From contig NZ_CP172404.1 of NCBI RefSeq assembly GCF_048213115.1, positions 3,410,001-3,474,000 of the forward strand: 64,000 bases of DNA, given 5' to 3'. Within the stretch, counting starts at the first letter, position 1, and every line of letters starts with the position of its first letter. The position numbers and the translations under genes are program-made. Of this stretch, positions 17,182 through 25,858 are shown in pieces. Under the pieces are notes generated by a model, which was not told the origin of the DNA, did not search any database, and saw nothing but the letters and a program-made list of their open reading frames with translations. This stretch comes from Niveibacterium terrae (GTDB lineage: Bacteria > Pseudomonadota > Gammaproteobacteria > Burkholderiales > Rhodocyclaceae).

Positions 17182-18249
17182 TCAGGGCACGACGCTCATG
17201 AACAGGAAGGCGGCGAAGATCACCAGGTGAATCGCGCCCTGCATCACGTTCGTGCGCCCGCTGCTCATCGTCAGCGTCGACACCCCGAACGCGAGCCCCA
17301 GGAAAACCAGATCCTTGCCCTCCAGCCCCAGGCGCAAGGGCAGATCCAGCACAACCGCAACGCCGACGACGGCGGGAATGGTCAGGCCTATGCTCGCCAG
17401 CGCCGAACCGATCGCGAGGTTCAGGCTGGTCTGGATCCGGTTCGCGCGCGCCGCCCGGATCGCCGCCCAGGTTTCGGGCAGCAGCACCAGCAGCGCGATC
17501 ACGACACCGATCACGGATTTCGGCGCGCCGATCGCCGCAACGCCCCGCTCTATCGTCGGCGAGAGCATCTTTGCGAGTCCGACGACCGCGACCAGCGCGA
17601 CAAAAAGCAGCGCCAGAGCCGCCCAGGCCTGGGCGCTCGTCGGAGGCTCGGCGTGGACTTCCTCGTTCGAAACATCCTCGCGGGGCAGGAAGTAGTCCCT
17701 GTGCCTGACCGTCTGGATGAACACGAAGACGCCCCACAGCGCCAGCGACGCGACTGCGGCAAAAGCGAGCTGCGAGTTCGTGTAGGTGCCGCTGGCCGAG
17801 CTGGTCGTGAAGGTCGGCAGCACCAGCGAGAGCACCGACAGCGCGAAGAGCGCGCTGATCCCCGCGCAAGCCCCCTCGACCCGGAAGCTCTGCTCGCGGT
17901 GGCGCATCCCGCCGATCAGCAGGCAGAGGCCGACGACTCCGGTGCTGATGATCATGACCGCGGAGAAGATCGTGTCGCGCGGCACGCGTTCCGCCCCGTC
18001 TCCGCCGGCGAGCATGATCGCGATGATCAGCGCGACTTCGATCGCAGTGACCGCGAGCGCCAGGACCAGCGTGCCGAGCGGCTCGCCGAGCTTGTGAGCG
18101 ACGGTCTCGGCGTGATGGACCGCGGCGAGCACGGACGAGACCAGCGCGGCGAATGCGAGCGCCGCAAAACCGGGGAGCATCCCGATCAGACCGGAAGCCG
18201 CGAGGATCAGCGCGGCGAAGAGCGGAACAAGGATGGACCAGAGGGGCAT
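17182..18249 (-). CDS. Calcium/proton antiporter (ChaA/CaCA family)
   Basis: Inner-membrane cation/proton antiporter of 355 residues with two Na_Ca_ex halves. The repeated alpha motifs are visible: GTLVLALAVTAIEVALI with its acidic residue in the first half, and LLVLLPETWAAIRAARANRIQ with NLAIGSALASIGLTIP in the second. It resembles ChaA/y4hA transporters that use the proton gradient to expel Ca2+ or Na+/K+ at alkaline pH. It converges on PnuC with 4 bp between stops, and lies downstream of a small basic-protein gene separated by a terminator. Confidence 0.9.
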   Translation of the reverse strand: MPLWSILVPLFAALILAASGLIGMLPGFAALAFAALVSSVLAAVHHAETVAHKLGEPLGTLVLALAVTAIEVALIIAIMLAGGDGAERVPRDTIFSAVMIISTGVVGLCLLIGGMRHREQSFRVEGACAGISALFALSVLSLVLPTFTTSSASGTYTNSQLAFAAVASLALWGVFVFIQTVRHRDYFLPREDVSNEEVHAEPPTSAQAWAALALLFVALVAVVGLAKMLSPTIERGVAAIGAPKSVIGVVIALLVLLPETWAAIRAARANRIQTSLNLAIGSALASIGLTIPAVVGVAVVLDLPLRLGLEGKDLVFLGLAFGVSTLTMSSGRTNVMQGAIHLVIFAAFLFMSVVP

Positions 18250-18295
18250 TGCGTCTCCACGTATCAGGGTTCGGACAGAGCATAGCCTGAAGTGG

Positions 18296-18326
18296 ACAAG
18301 AAAAAGCCCGCGGGGAAAGCGGGCTT
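18296..18326 (-). terminator. Intrinsic terminator after the 45-residue gene
   Basis: On the minus strand AAGCCCGC pairs with GCGGGCTT around a TTTCCCC loop and runs into a T-rich tail. It follows the stop of the small basic-protein gene by about 25 bp and separates that gene from the downstream antiporter gene. Confidence 0.85.
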
Positions 18327-18350
18327 CTTGACGGGGGTTCTCCCCTGGGA

Positions 18351-18488
18351 TCAGTGCTGCGGCGGAGTGATCAGCGGCGCGGGCGCATCACGCATTTCCT
18401 TCTTGTGCTGCTTCGCGGCGCGCTTTTCCTTGACGCTCATCTGCGGATGTTTCTTCTCTTCCTTATTGCTTTTCTGGATTTTTCCCAT
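18351..18488 (-). CDS. 45-residue highly basic small protein
   Basis: Small gene with a strong ribosome binding site (AAGGAGA, 7 nt before the ATG) and its own terminator. The product begins MGKIQKSNKEEKKHPQ and continues with SVKEKRAAKQHKKE, then a Pro-rich tail ending PPQH. About a third of its residues are Lys, Arg or His. It looks like the short lysine-rich hypothetical proteins seen across proteobacteria, and nucleic-acid binding is possible but unproven. The translation signals and terminator are the main evidence that it is real. Confidence 0.75.
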   Translation of the reverse strand: MGKIQKSNKEEKKHPQMSVKEKRAAKQHKKEMRDAPAPLITPPQH

Positions 18489-18804
18489 GACTCATTCTCC
18501 TTGAAAAGACCGGCTGAGCAGAACGTCGACGGCACATGCAACGGGGGCGAGCGCTACAGTCGAGATCCCAGTATAGGCGCATCGTCGGTGAGCGGCGCAG
18601 CCCGCGGCTCTTGCGCAACGCGCGCGGCAAAGGGCTGGTCGAAGCGCGTCGTCGCCGCTAGACTGGGCGACATGCTGGACATTGCACTCCGTTAAGACCG
18701 CCGCCCCCGAACCGGGGACGAGAAAGCTCAGGCATGGGGCCGATCCGCCCCATGACTTCTTGCGCCCGGCGAAACCGCGCGTTTCGCCCTGACGGAGTCC
18801 CATC
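18489..18804. other. Intergenic region before the acetyltransferase gene
   Basis: 316 bp without a convincing gene. It should contain the promoter of the small basic-protein gene (minus) and that of the acetyltransferase (plus). No clear operator or RNA was seen. Confidence 0.45.
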
Positions 18805-19815
18805 ATGGCAAGTCCCGTATCCAGCAGTCCTTCTCCCGTCTTTCACATCCGCAGCGCCGACGCGGCCGATCTGCCCGCGATCACGCACTGCACGCTCTCT
18901 GCTTTCACCCTTTTCGATGTCTTCGGCCCCGCCTGGAACTCCGACTCCGGTCTGCTGCCCGCACGGCTCTCGGCCCTCCCCGAGAGCCACGGCTTCGTCG
19001 CAGTCGACGAAAAGAACTCCGTCATCGGCCATGCCCAATGGACCCATGTCGCAATGCACCTGCTCGGTGGCACGAGGCGAGCGGCCTGCCTCGCTCCGCT
19101 CTCGGTTCGTGCGGACAGGCAGAGGCAAGGCATTGGCGGTGCCTTGATTCGCCAGGGCATCGCGGCGCTGCGCGAAGCCGGAATCGACCTGCTTTTCCTG
19201 CTCGGCCACGAGGCCTACTACCCGCGTTTCGGACTCCAGTGCGGCTGCCTTGGCCGCCATGCGCTCTCCATTGCGATGCCCGAAGCGCTCGCCGCGGATC
19301 CCGAAGGCTACCGCCTGCGCCCGCTGCACGACGGCGATGAGTTCGCACTGCGCGCGCTGTGGCACAGGCTCTGCGGTGGGGTCGACGGGGCTCTGGAGCC
19401 AGGCCCGGGTCTGCTCCCCTGGTCCTCGGCCACTCGGGGAATCATCGCCTGCGTGCTGGAGCGCGGGGGACAGATCGTCGGCCACGCGCGCTTCGACGCC
19501 CGTGCTGAAGCGATGGCCGATTCGGGAGTACTGCGCTTTCTCGCTGCGGACGCCGCGAGCGCTGGCGTGCTCGCTTCGCGCATCGCGGGCTGGACGGGAT
19601 GGCAGGCTAAGTCCCTGACCTTGCCTCTGCCTGCCGGTTCAGCCCACGTGCAGGAGCTCTTCGCGGGGAGAGAACCTGAACCTGTCTTCGAGCGCTGGGC
19701 TCCGGGCATGGCGATGGCGCTGCAGCAGAACGAGACGGAAACCCTGCTCGCGCGGATTCAGGCCGGAGAGGCTCCGCCCCTCTTCATCGAATGGCCATCG
19801 CTGTTCGACTACTGA
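18805..19815 (+). CDS. GNAT family N-acetyltransferase, two-domain
   Basis: A 336-residue protein. The N-terminal half (about 10-160) is a GNAT domain with the acetyl-CoA loop in LSVRADRQRQGIGGALIRQG and the LLGHEAYYPRFGL strand typical of the YhbS-like group. The C-terminal half (about 170-330) starts YRLRPLHDGDEFALRALW and looks like a degenerate second GNAT-like or sterol-carrier-type domain. GGAG lies upstream of the ATG at 18805. The substrate is unknown. It converges on mtgA with 4 bp between stops. Confidence 0.85.
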   Translation: MASPVSSSPSPVFHIRSADAADLPAITHCTLSAFTLFDVFGPAWNSDSGLLPARLSALPESHGFVAVDEKNSVIGHAQWTHVAMHLLGGTRRAACLAPLSVRADRQRQGIGGALIRQGIAALREAGIDLLFLLGHEAYYPRFGLQCGCLGRHALSIAMPEALAADPEGYRLRPLHDGDEFALRALWHRLCGGVDGALEPGPGLLPWSSATRGIIACVLERGGQIVGHARFDARAEAMADSGVLRFLAADAASAGVLASRIAGWTGWQAKSLTLPLPAGSAHVQELFAGREPEPVFERWAPGMAMALQQNETETLLARIQAGEAPPLFIEWPSLFDY

Positions 19816-19819
19816 AGGC

Positions 19820-20524
19820 TCAACGGGCGGTCTTCGGCACCTCGGAGTTGCCCATCCGGCGCTGGATCTTGGCCGCGTGCGCGGAGAGGCGGGAGCCGTA
19901 CTTCTTCTCGTACTTGCGCGGGTTGGGCAGCATCACCGCGATGTGCGCGGCCTGGGCCGCGTTGAGCTTTGCGGCCGGGATGCCGTAGTAGTGCTGGGCG
20001 GCGGCCTCGGCGCCAAAGATGCCGTTGCCCCATTCGACGACGTTCAGATAGACCTCGAGGATGCGCTGCTTGTCCCACAGCGCTTCGATCATCACCGTGA
20101 TCAGCGCTTCCTCGGCCTTGCGGACATAGCTGCGGGTCGGCGACAGGAAGAGGTTCTTCGCGAGCTGCTGGCTGATCGTCGAGCCACCGCTGACCGGCTT
20201 GCCCTTCTTCTCGTTCTTCTTCATCGCGGACTCGATGCCGTCCCAGTCGAAGCCGTCGTGCTCGACGAACTTGTCGTCCTCGGCGGCGACGACCGCGCGC
20301 TTGAGCCGGTTCGAGATCTTCGCGTAGGGCACCCACTCGTGCTGCAGCTTTGCGTCGGGATCGGTCTCGCGCATCTCGGCGAGCCGCAGAGACATGAAGC
20401 TGGTCTCCCCCGGATCGATCCAGCGCCAGGCCAGAACATGACCGAAGATCCACAGCTGATAGGCGAGGAAGATCAGCAACAGGCTGAACAGGCCCAGTTT
20501 GACGATACGTGCGAAGCCAATCAT
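19820..20524 (-). CDS. mtgA: Monofunctional peptidoglycan glycosyltransferase MtgA
   Basis: Inner-membrane GT51 transglycosylase of 234 residues that polymerises lipid II into glycan strands. One N-terminal helix (LFSLLLIFLAYQLWIFGHVL) precedes the catalytic domain. The key motif VAAEDDKFVEHDGFDWDGI contains the catalytic glutamate, and GGSTISQQLAKNLFLS, a KAEEALITVMIEALWDK segment and EVYLNVVEWGNGIFG follow. The ATG at 20524 overlaps the aroE stop (ATGA), and the start follows family length. Gene order RNase II-like, tonB-like, aroE, mtgA is a conserved betaproteobacterial string. Confidence 0.96.
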   Translation of the reverse strand: MIGFARIVKLGLFSLLLIFLAYQLWIFGHVLAWRWIDPGETSFMSLRLAEMRETDPDAKLQHEWVPYAKISNRLKRAVVAAEDDKFVEHDGFDWDGIESAMKKNEKKGKPVSGGSTISQQLAKNLFLSPTRSYVRKAEEALITVMIEALWDKQRILEVYLNVVEWGNGIFGAEAAAQHYYGIPAAKLNAAQAAHIAVMLPNPRKYEKKYGSRLSAHAAKIQRRMGNSEVPKTAR

Positions 20525-21342
20525 GAAGCGAGCAAGGTTCTCAAATCCCGGCGGACCGCTCCGGTGTCGGGGCGCAGAGCGCGCCACAGGAAGAAGCTCT
20601 CGGCAGCCTGTTCGATCAGCATGCCCAGACCGTCGAGACAGTGAGCCGCGCCGAGTTCCCGGGCCGCACTCAGGAAAGCGGTCTCGTCCCGACCGTACAT
20701 CATGTCGTAGGCGAGGCTGTCCGGGGCATAGATGCCGCGCGGCAGCGGCGGCGCTTCGCCGGCGAGCGAGGACGAAGTCGCATTGATCACGACGTTGAAA
20801 CTCGATCCGGCGAGATCATCGAAGCCGCAGGCGGCCAGTTCGGTGGCGCCGCAATCCCGCCCGGCGATCAGCGCGGTCGCCCGGGCGGCGGTGCGGTTCG
20901 CGACGACGAGCCGGCCGGGCTTCTCGGCGAGCAAGGGCAGCAGCGCGCCGCGCGCCGCGCCGCCGGCGCCGAGCAGCAGCACGCGCTGCCCGGAGAGGGC
21001 ACAGCCCTGAAAAGCGAGGTCGCGGACGAGGCCCGCGCCGTCGGTGTTGTCGGCGAGCACGCCATCGGCCGAGAAGATCAGCGTATTCGCGGCCCCCGCC
21101 GCCTCGGCCCGTTCGCTGCGGCGATCGGCGAGCGCGAAGGCGTCGAGCTTGAAGGGCACGGTCACGTTCGCGCCCCGCCCGCCCCGGGCGCGGAAAGCCG
21201 CGACCGCTGCAGCAAAGCCGTCGGTCGGCGCGAGGATGGCCTCGTAGCTCAGAGCTTCGCCGGTCTGGGCCGCGAAGCGCGCGTGGATCCAGGGCGAGCG
21301 GCTGTGGGCGATCGGGTTACCGAAGACAGCGTAGAGGTCCAT
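20521..21342 (-). CDS. aroE: Shikimate dehydrogenase
   Basis: NADPH-dependent reduction of 3-dehydroshikimate in the shikimate pathway, 273 residues. It has the substrate site GNPIAHSRSPWIH, catalytic Lys/Asp in NVTVPFKLDAFAL and NTDGAGLVRDL, and the Rossmann loop LLLGAGGAARGALLPL with the NADPH-discriminating NRTAARA. All classical AroE motifs are intact. It is 12 bp downstream of the TonB-family gene and overlaps mtgA by four bases. Confidence 0.97.
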   Translation of the reverse strand: MDLYAVFGNPIAHSRSPWIHARFAAQTGEALSYEAILAPTDGFAAAVAAFRARGGRGANVTVPFKLDAFALADRRSERAEAAGAANTLIFSADGVLADNTDGAGLVRDLAFQGCALSGQRVLLLGAGGAARGALLPLLAEKPGRLVVANRTAARATALIAGRDCGATELAACGFDDLAGSSFNVVINATSSSLAGEAPPLPRGIYAPDSLAYDMMYGRDETAFLSAARELGAAHCLDGLGMLIEQAAESFFLWRALRPDTGAVRRDLRTLLAS

Positions 21343-21354
21343 GAAACGAATTCT

Positions 21355-22356
21355 TCAGCGGGGCGCATCCCGGCTCGCGTCGAGCACATCGGCGCGCGAG
21401 AAGTCCCAGGTTCGATAGATCTGCAGGATATCCGCTTCCTTGCGGATGTTGCTCGGGAAAGGCGCAAAAGGCCCGGCGAGCTGCAGGATGCGCAGCGCCG
21501 CGTTATCGAGCGAGCGGTTGCCCGAGGAGCGCCGGACCTCGGCGACCGCGACCGAGCCGTCGGCGCGGATCTCGACATAGAGGCCCACGCTGCCATAGAG
21601 CCGCTTTCCCCCGGCCTGCGGGAAGTTGATCGTGCCGACCCGCTCGACCTTCTGCCGCCAGTCCTCGAAATACTGGGCCGGCGCGAACTCGGCGGTGCGC
21701 GCAGCGATGAACTTCTTGCGCGGCCGCGCCGCGTAATCGCGCTGATCCTTGTCGATCACCGCTTCGAGGCGAGCGATCGCGCGGTGGCGCTCCTCGTCCT
21801 CATCGCCGCGCACGGCGCTCGGCTTGGCGTTCTCGAGCGGCGCCGGATGTTCGAGCTGAACGGACGCGCGCTTGCGGCTCTGCACCAGCAGTTCGCGCTG
21901 CAGCGCTTCGAGCTGTTCGGCGCGCTTCAAGGTCTGGATCAGCGCATCGCCCGCCTGGGTCTGCTCCTGCGAGGGCAGAGGCGTGGCCGGCATCGCCTTG
22001 CTGTCGGAAGTGTTGCCGCCTCCGTCGAGGTTGGCCTGGGCCAGGGCCTGCGGCTTTTTCGGCGCGTGGGCATGGCGGGCATTGACCAGCACGACTTCCA
22101 GCCCCCGGTCGAGCTGACCGTTGCGCCTCGCTTCGAAAGGTTTGAAGTGCATCGCCAGCAGGGCCATGTGCATCAACACCGAGACGCAGATCGCGGCCCA
22201 GAACACATGTTCACTGCCTATGCGGCGGCTTGCGGCGGGCAAACGAAGCCGGTGCCTGACGACAGGCTTTTCCGCCAGCAGCGCTGCGGTCGGGGCAGGC
22301 GCTGCGACGGGTTTGCCGGGCTTCGCGCGGGAGCGGGTTTTAGGTTTTGCGGACAT
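21355..22356 (-). CDS. TonB-family energy transducer protein
   Basis: A 333-residue protein with an N-terminal cytoplasmic stretch rich in Lys, Arg and Ala, and a single membrane helix (FWAAICVSVLMHMALLAMHF, about 50-70). A long charged periplasmic linker replaces the Pro-rich one of E. coli TonB. The C-terminal TonB domain reads LYGSVGLYVEIRADGSVAVAEVRRSSG and NAALRILQLAGPFAPFP. It may energise outer-membrane receptors such as the one at 14420, but no exbB/exbD is adjacent and chromosomal position suggests a housekeeping role. It is separated by 27 bp from the RNase II-like gene. Confidence 0.86.
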   Translation of the reverse strand: MSAKPKTRSRAKPGKPVAAPAPTAALLAEKPVVRHRLRLPAASRRIGSEHVFWAAICVSVLMHMALLAMHFKPFEARRNGQLDRGLEVVLVNARHAHAPKKPQALAQANLDGGGNTSDSKAMPATPLPSQEQTQAGDALIQTLKRAEQLEALQRELLVQSRKRASVQLEHPAPLENAKPSAVRGDEDEERHRAIARLEAVIDKDQRDYAARPRKKFIAARTAEFAPAQYFEDWRQKVERVGTINFPQAGGKRLYGSVGLYVEIRADGSVAVAEVRRSSGNRSLDNAALRILQLAGPFAPFPSNIRKEADILQIYRTWDFSRADVLDASRDAPR

Positions 22357-22383
22357 GACGACGGGATTCTAACGATTTGTCGC

Positions 22384-24291
22384 TCAATCCGAAGCATCTT
22401 CTTCAGAGACCGACTCCTGCCCGGCCTCCGAACTCAGGTTTCCGATGTAGCGCAGGCGCGCTTCGATCGCCAGATCGTCGTGACCTTCGACAGCCAGCGA
22501 AACCCGGGTTCCCGGCAGCAGCTCGGGCAGCGAGGGGATCTTCGCGACGAAGGGAATCTCCTCCAGCCTGACCAAGCTCTCGCGGATCACATGGCCGGAG
22601 AGCTCGCTTCGCCCTTCCTGGCGCATCCAGCGCAGACACCAGTAACGCTCCATCTGCCGCTGAAAATCGGCATAGGCCGAGTAGGCGAGTTCGAAGTCGT
22701 TCATCGCCGCGGCGAGTTCGGCCGAGCCCTTGCCGAAAGGCGCGGTGCCGTCGTTCAGCATGCCGATCAGCTGGCGCTGGTTGATCAGGTCGACATAGCG
22801 GCGCAGCGGCGAGCTGGACCACGCATAGCAATCGACCCCGAGGCCTTCGTGCGGCGCCGCGGCGGTCGTCATCCTGACCCGACCCGCCCCCTGGGCGCGA
22901 TAGATCGCGGGGATTCCGGCGTCGGCCAGATCCTGGCCCCAGGTGCTGTTGGCGAGGATCATCAGTTCGGACACGAGCTTGTCGAGCGGAGAGCCGCGCT
23001 TGCGGCGCTCGATCCGGACCCGGCCCGCGCCGTCCGGGCCTTGCTGTTCCCAGTCGACGTAGAAGTTGAAGTCGTAAGCGTTCTGGTTCGCCGAAGGCTT
23101 GCCGCGGCCCGCTTCGAGCACGGTCGCGAACTCCCAGAGCAGCTTCAGCTCGTCCCGCCAGGGCTGCTCGGGCAGCTCGGCCGTCAGCGTCTGCTCGTTG
23201 AACCAGGGTTCGATGTCGTGGTGGCGCAGGTTCGCGGCGACCGGAACCATTTCGAGCCGACTCTCGTGTCCGACGATCACATAGTCGCGGTTCAGATCGA
23301 CATACAGCGACAGCGCCGCGCTCTCGCGCCCTTCCTGGAGCGTGTAGCGGCTGACCACGCCGTCGGGCAACATCGTGATCTTGTCGCCGGGCATATAGAC
23401 CGTGGACAGGCGCCGCCGCGCGACCGCGTCGAGCGGCGCCCCCTGGGTGATGCCGGCTCCGGGCGCGGCGATGTGGATGCCGATCCGCCAGCCTCCGTCG
23501 GCGCGCGCCGTGATCGAGAACGCATCGTCGATCTCGGTCGTCGTCGCATCGTCGATCGAAAAGGCTCGCACGTCGGCGCGCGGCAATTCCGCTGCCGGTT
23601 CGGGGACGTCCAGATCGGGGAATTCGGGGCCGTCCGGGAAATGCTCGGACAGGAAGCGGGCGCGGTGATAAGCGAAAGCCGATTCAAACGCGCCGCAGGC
23701 GAGCAGCAACTGGGCGAGGTTCTTGCCGGAAGCGTCGCAGGCCGCTTCGACCGCCTTCGTCTCCAGCTTGTTGCGGTCGGGCTTGACGAGCAGGCTGGTC
23801 ACGATCGCGCGCACTTCGTCGGGAAGACGCCCGGCGACGAGCTCGGCAGCGAGCCGATCGACCGTTTCCTGCTGCTGACGCTTCTTCTCCTGCCCGGCCA
23901 GCGCGGCCTGGAGGATCTCGGGCGGCGCTTTGCGAAAACGCCCCTTGCCCTTGCGGTGAAACCAGACCGGAGCGCTGTGCAGACGCAGCAGCACCGCGGT
24001 GTTCTCGACCGCGTTGGCGGTGTGGCCGTAGTACTCGGCGGCGAACTCGGAAAAGCCGAATTCGGCTTCGCCGCAGACTTCGTAGAGGAATTCGGTCTCC
24101 AGAGCCTCGGCTTCGGCCTCGGCGCGCGCCATCAGCTCGCTCGCAGCGGGAGACTCGAAGCGCAGCAGCACGTTCGCGCTTTTCAGCTTGATGCGCTTGC
24201 CGTGCGGCGTCTCCACCTGCAGCGAACTATCGGTCTGGGTCAGGATCGTCGCGGCCTTGAAACCGCCATCCTCTTCGAACAACACATGCAT
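22384..24291 (-). CDS. RNase II/R-type exoribonuclease (RNB domain)
   Basis: A 635-residue 3'-5' exoribonuclease-like protein. The N-terminal part (1-230) is divergent. The RNB domain starts ADVRAFSIDDATTTEIDDAFSI, with the four Mg-binding aspartates of the family, and continues GIHIAAPGAGI, VYMPGDKITMLPDGV and LISELM-like stretches (KLVSELMILANSTWG). A putative arginine/glycine catalytic segment SSSPLRRYVDLINQRQL and a short S1-like C-terminus follow. It is shorter than RNase R (about 800) and close to betaproteobacterial RNase II-like proteins that lie beside tonB and aroE. It probably degrades mRNA. Confidence 0.9.
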   Translation of the reverse strand: MHVLFEEDGGFKAATILTQTDSSLQVETPHGKRIKLKSANVLLRFESPAASELMARAEAEAEALETEFLYEVCGEAEFGFSEFAAEYYGHTANAVENTAVLLRLHSAPVWFHRKGKGRFRKAPPEILQAALAGQEKKRQQQETVDRLAAELVAGRLPDEVRAIVTSLLVKPDRNKLETKAVEAACDASGKNLAQLLLACGAFESAFAYHRARFLSEHFPDGPEFPDLDVPEPAAELPRADVRAFSIDDATTTEIDDAFSITARADGGWRIGIHIAAPGAGITQGAPLDAVARRRLSTVYMPGDKITMLPDGVVSRYTLQEGRESAALSLYVDLNRDYVIVGHESRLEMVPVAANLRHHDIEPWFNEQTLTAELPEQPWRDELKLLWEFATVLEAGRGKPSANQNAYDFNFYVDWEQQGPDGAGRVRIERRKRGSPLDKLVSELMILANSTWGQDLADAGIPAIYRAQGAGRVRMTTAAAPHEGLGVDCYAWSSSPLRRYVDLINQRQLIGMLNDGTAPFGKGSAELAAAMNDFELAYSAYADFQRQMERYWCLRWMRQEGRSELSGHVIRESLVRLEEIPFVAKIPSLPELLPGTRVSLAVEGHDDLAIEARLRYIGNLSSEAGQESVSEEDASD

Positions 24292-24344
24292 GGGCTTATC
24301 CCGCTTTGGCCAAGCGCTCGATTATAGCGGCAGGCCGGCGGACT

Positions 24345-25214
24345 TCAGCGCCTCAACGCGTCGAATGAATAGAGCGCGAGTCCAGCCCAGATCAGCGCGA
24401 AGCTCGCCAGCTGCGTCGGCCCGAAGGCCTCGCGGAACACGAAGACCGCGCAGAGGAATTGCAGCGTCGGCGCCATGTACTGGAGCAGACCGAGCGTCGA
24501 GAGCGGCAACCGGCGCGCACCTTCGGTGAAAAGCGCCAGAGGGACTGTCGTAAGCAAACCGGCTGCGGGCAAGAGCAGCAGCGCCCAGCCCTTGTCCGCG
24601 CCATGCAGGCCTTCACCGATTCCCACCCACAGCAGATAGGCCAGCGCGACGGGCAAGGCGAGCAGCGTCTCGACGCAGAGTCCATTGACCGAATCGACCG
24701 GAGCCCTCTTGCGCAGCAGGCCATAGGCCGCGAAGGTGCCGGCCAGCAACAGCGCGATCCAGGGCAGGCGGCCCATCATGACGATCCGGGAAACCACCCC
24801 GAGCGCCGCGAGGCTGACGGCCGCCCACTGCAGGGGGCGCAACCGTTCGCGCAGCACCAGCGCGCCCAGCGCGACATTGAGCAAGGGGTTGATGAAATAG
24901 CCGAGACTCGCTTCGACGGTGTGGCCGGCCAGGATGGCCCAGACGTAGATCAGCCAGTTGCTCGCGGTCAGCACTGTCGTCAGGCCCAGCAAGGCGAGTA
25001 TGCGCGGTCGTGCGAACACCGCCTTCAGCTTGCCGAAGCCCTGCTGGAAACCGATCCAGGCGAGCAGCAACAGCACCGACCAGAGCACGCGGTGCGCGAC
25101 GATCTCGGCCGCCGGCACCCAGGACAAGGCCTTGAAGAAGATCGGTGAGACGCCCCAGACGAAAAAAGCGCAGAGCGCGCAGATCACTCCGCGCCGATCC
25201 AGGCGAGCCCCCAT
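24345..25214 (-). CDS. rarD: EamA-family transporter RarD
   Basis: Inner-membrane drug/metabolite transporter-superfamily protein of 289 residues with ten predicted helices in two EamA halves. RarD landmarks include GVICALCAFFVWGVSPIFFK at the N-terminus, EIVAHRVLWSVLLL, NWLIYVWAILAGHTVEASLGYFINPL, and LLQYMAPTLQFL near the C-terminus. The physiological substrate is unknown in the family. Its ATG overlaps the stop of the YqiA-type esterase gene by one base, so the two are likely co-transcribed. Confidence 0.92.
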   Translation of the reverse strand: MGARLDRRGVICALCAFFVWGVSPIFFKALSWVPAAEIVAHRVLWSVLLLLAWIGFQQGFGKLKAVFARPRILALLGLTTVLTASNWLIYVWAILAGHTVEASLGYFINPLLNVALGALVLRERLRPLQWAAVSLAALGVVSRIVMMGRLPWIALLLAGTFAAYGLLRKRAPVDSVNGLCVETLLALPVALAYLLWVGIGEGLHGADKGWALLLLPAAGLLTTVPLALFTEGARRLPLSTLGLLQYMAPTLQFLCAVFVFREAFGPTQLASFALIWAGLALYSFDALRR

Positions 25215-25783
25215 CAGATCAGCCCGGCGAAGCGCAGCACTTCATCGAGGTATTCGGTCCACCGCGAGAAACCGTGATCGCCTCCGGGCAGCACGGTCTG
25301 CCGGGCGCCGGCGAAGTGCGCGATAGAGAGCCGCGCATCGAGCACCTCGTCGCCCTCCTCGACCATCAGCCAGAAGTTCTGCGGGTGCGAAATGCGCTCG
25401 ACGCGCAGCGCCTCGGCCTGCTCGACGTGCTCCCAGGTGAAGCTGAAGCGCTCGCCGGTGTAGAGGTGTTCGTGCTCGCCGACAAAAGGCGAGGGATCGT
25501 AGCCGTCGCGGAAGACGGCCGGATTGACAAGCACTGCCCGCAGGTCGTGCTTCTCGGCGAGATGGGTCGCGTAGAAGCCGCCCAGAGAACTGCCGACCAG
25601 GGTCGGAGGAGTCGCGCAGGCAGCGATCGCCGCTTCGGCCTGGGCGATCGCCTCGAACGGAACCGGCGAGAGCTGCTCGCACCAGAGTTGATCGGCGAGG
25701 CCGCGGGCCTTCATGTGCCCGGCCAGCTCCTGAATCTTCGAGGAGGCGGGGCCGGAGCGGAATCCATGCAGATAGATGATCAC
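25214..25783 (-). CDS. YqiA/YcfP-family alpha/beta hydrolase
   Basis: A 189-residue esterase-like protein. It begins MIIYLHGFRSGPASSK, the usual YqiA oxyanion-hole region. The nucleophile elbow GSSLGGFYA and a C-terminal GGDHGFSRW supplying the catalytic His are intact, and the acid is probably in MVEEGDEVLD. The natural substrate is unknown, although short acyl esters are hydrolysed by homologues. It lies just ahead of rarD and has a terminator hairpin upstream that ends the uppP transcript. Confidence 0.9.
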   Translation of the reverse strand: MIIYLHGFRSGPASSKIQELAGHMKARGLADQLWCEQLSPVPFEAIAQAEAAIAACATPPTLVGSSLGGFYATHLAEKHDLRAVLVNPAVFRDGYDPSPFVGEHEHLYTGERFSFTWEHVEQAEALRVERISHPQNFWLMVEEGDEVLDARLSIAHFAGARQTVLPGGDHGFSRWTEYLDEVLRFAGLI

Positions 25784-25805
25784 GTCGAGAGGCTAACGTA
25801 AACGG

Positions 25806-25831
25806 ACGAGCCCCGTCTCGGCGGGGCTCGT
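25806..25831 (-). terminator. Terminator of uppP
   Basis: A perfect 10-bp stem, ACGAGCCCCG / CGGGGCTCGT, with a 6-nt loop, 28 bp after the uppP stop on the minus strand. The tail is only moderately T-rich in that direction. Confidence 0.72.
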
Positions 25832-25858
25832 TTCAAAACTTTGCCTGTTGCAGGGGGA

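Noticed and set aside
20641..24327. 1228-residue open frame on the plus strand
   Set aside because: It runs antisense through aroE, the TonB-like gene and the RNase II-like gene and is a high-GC frame artefact.
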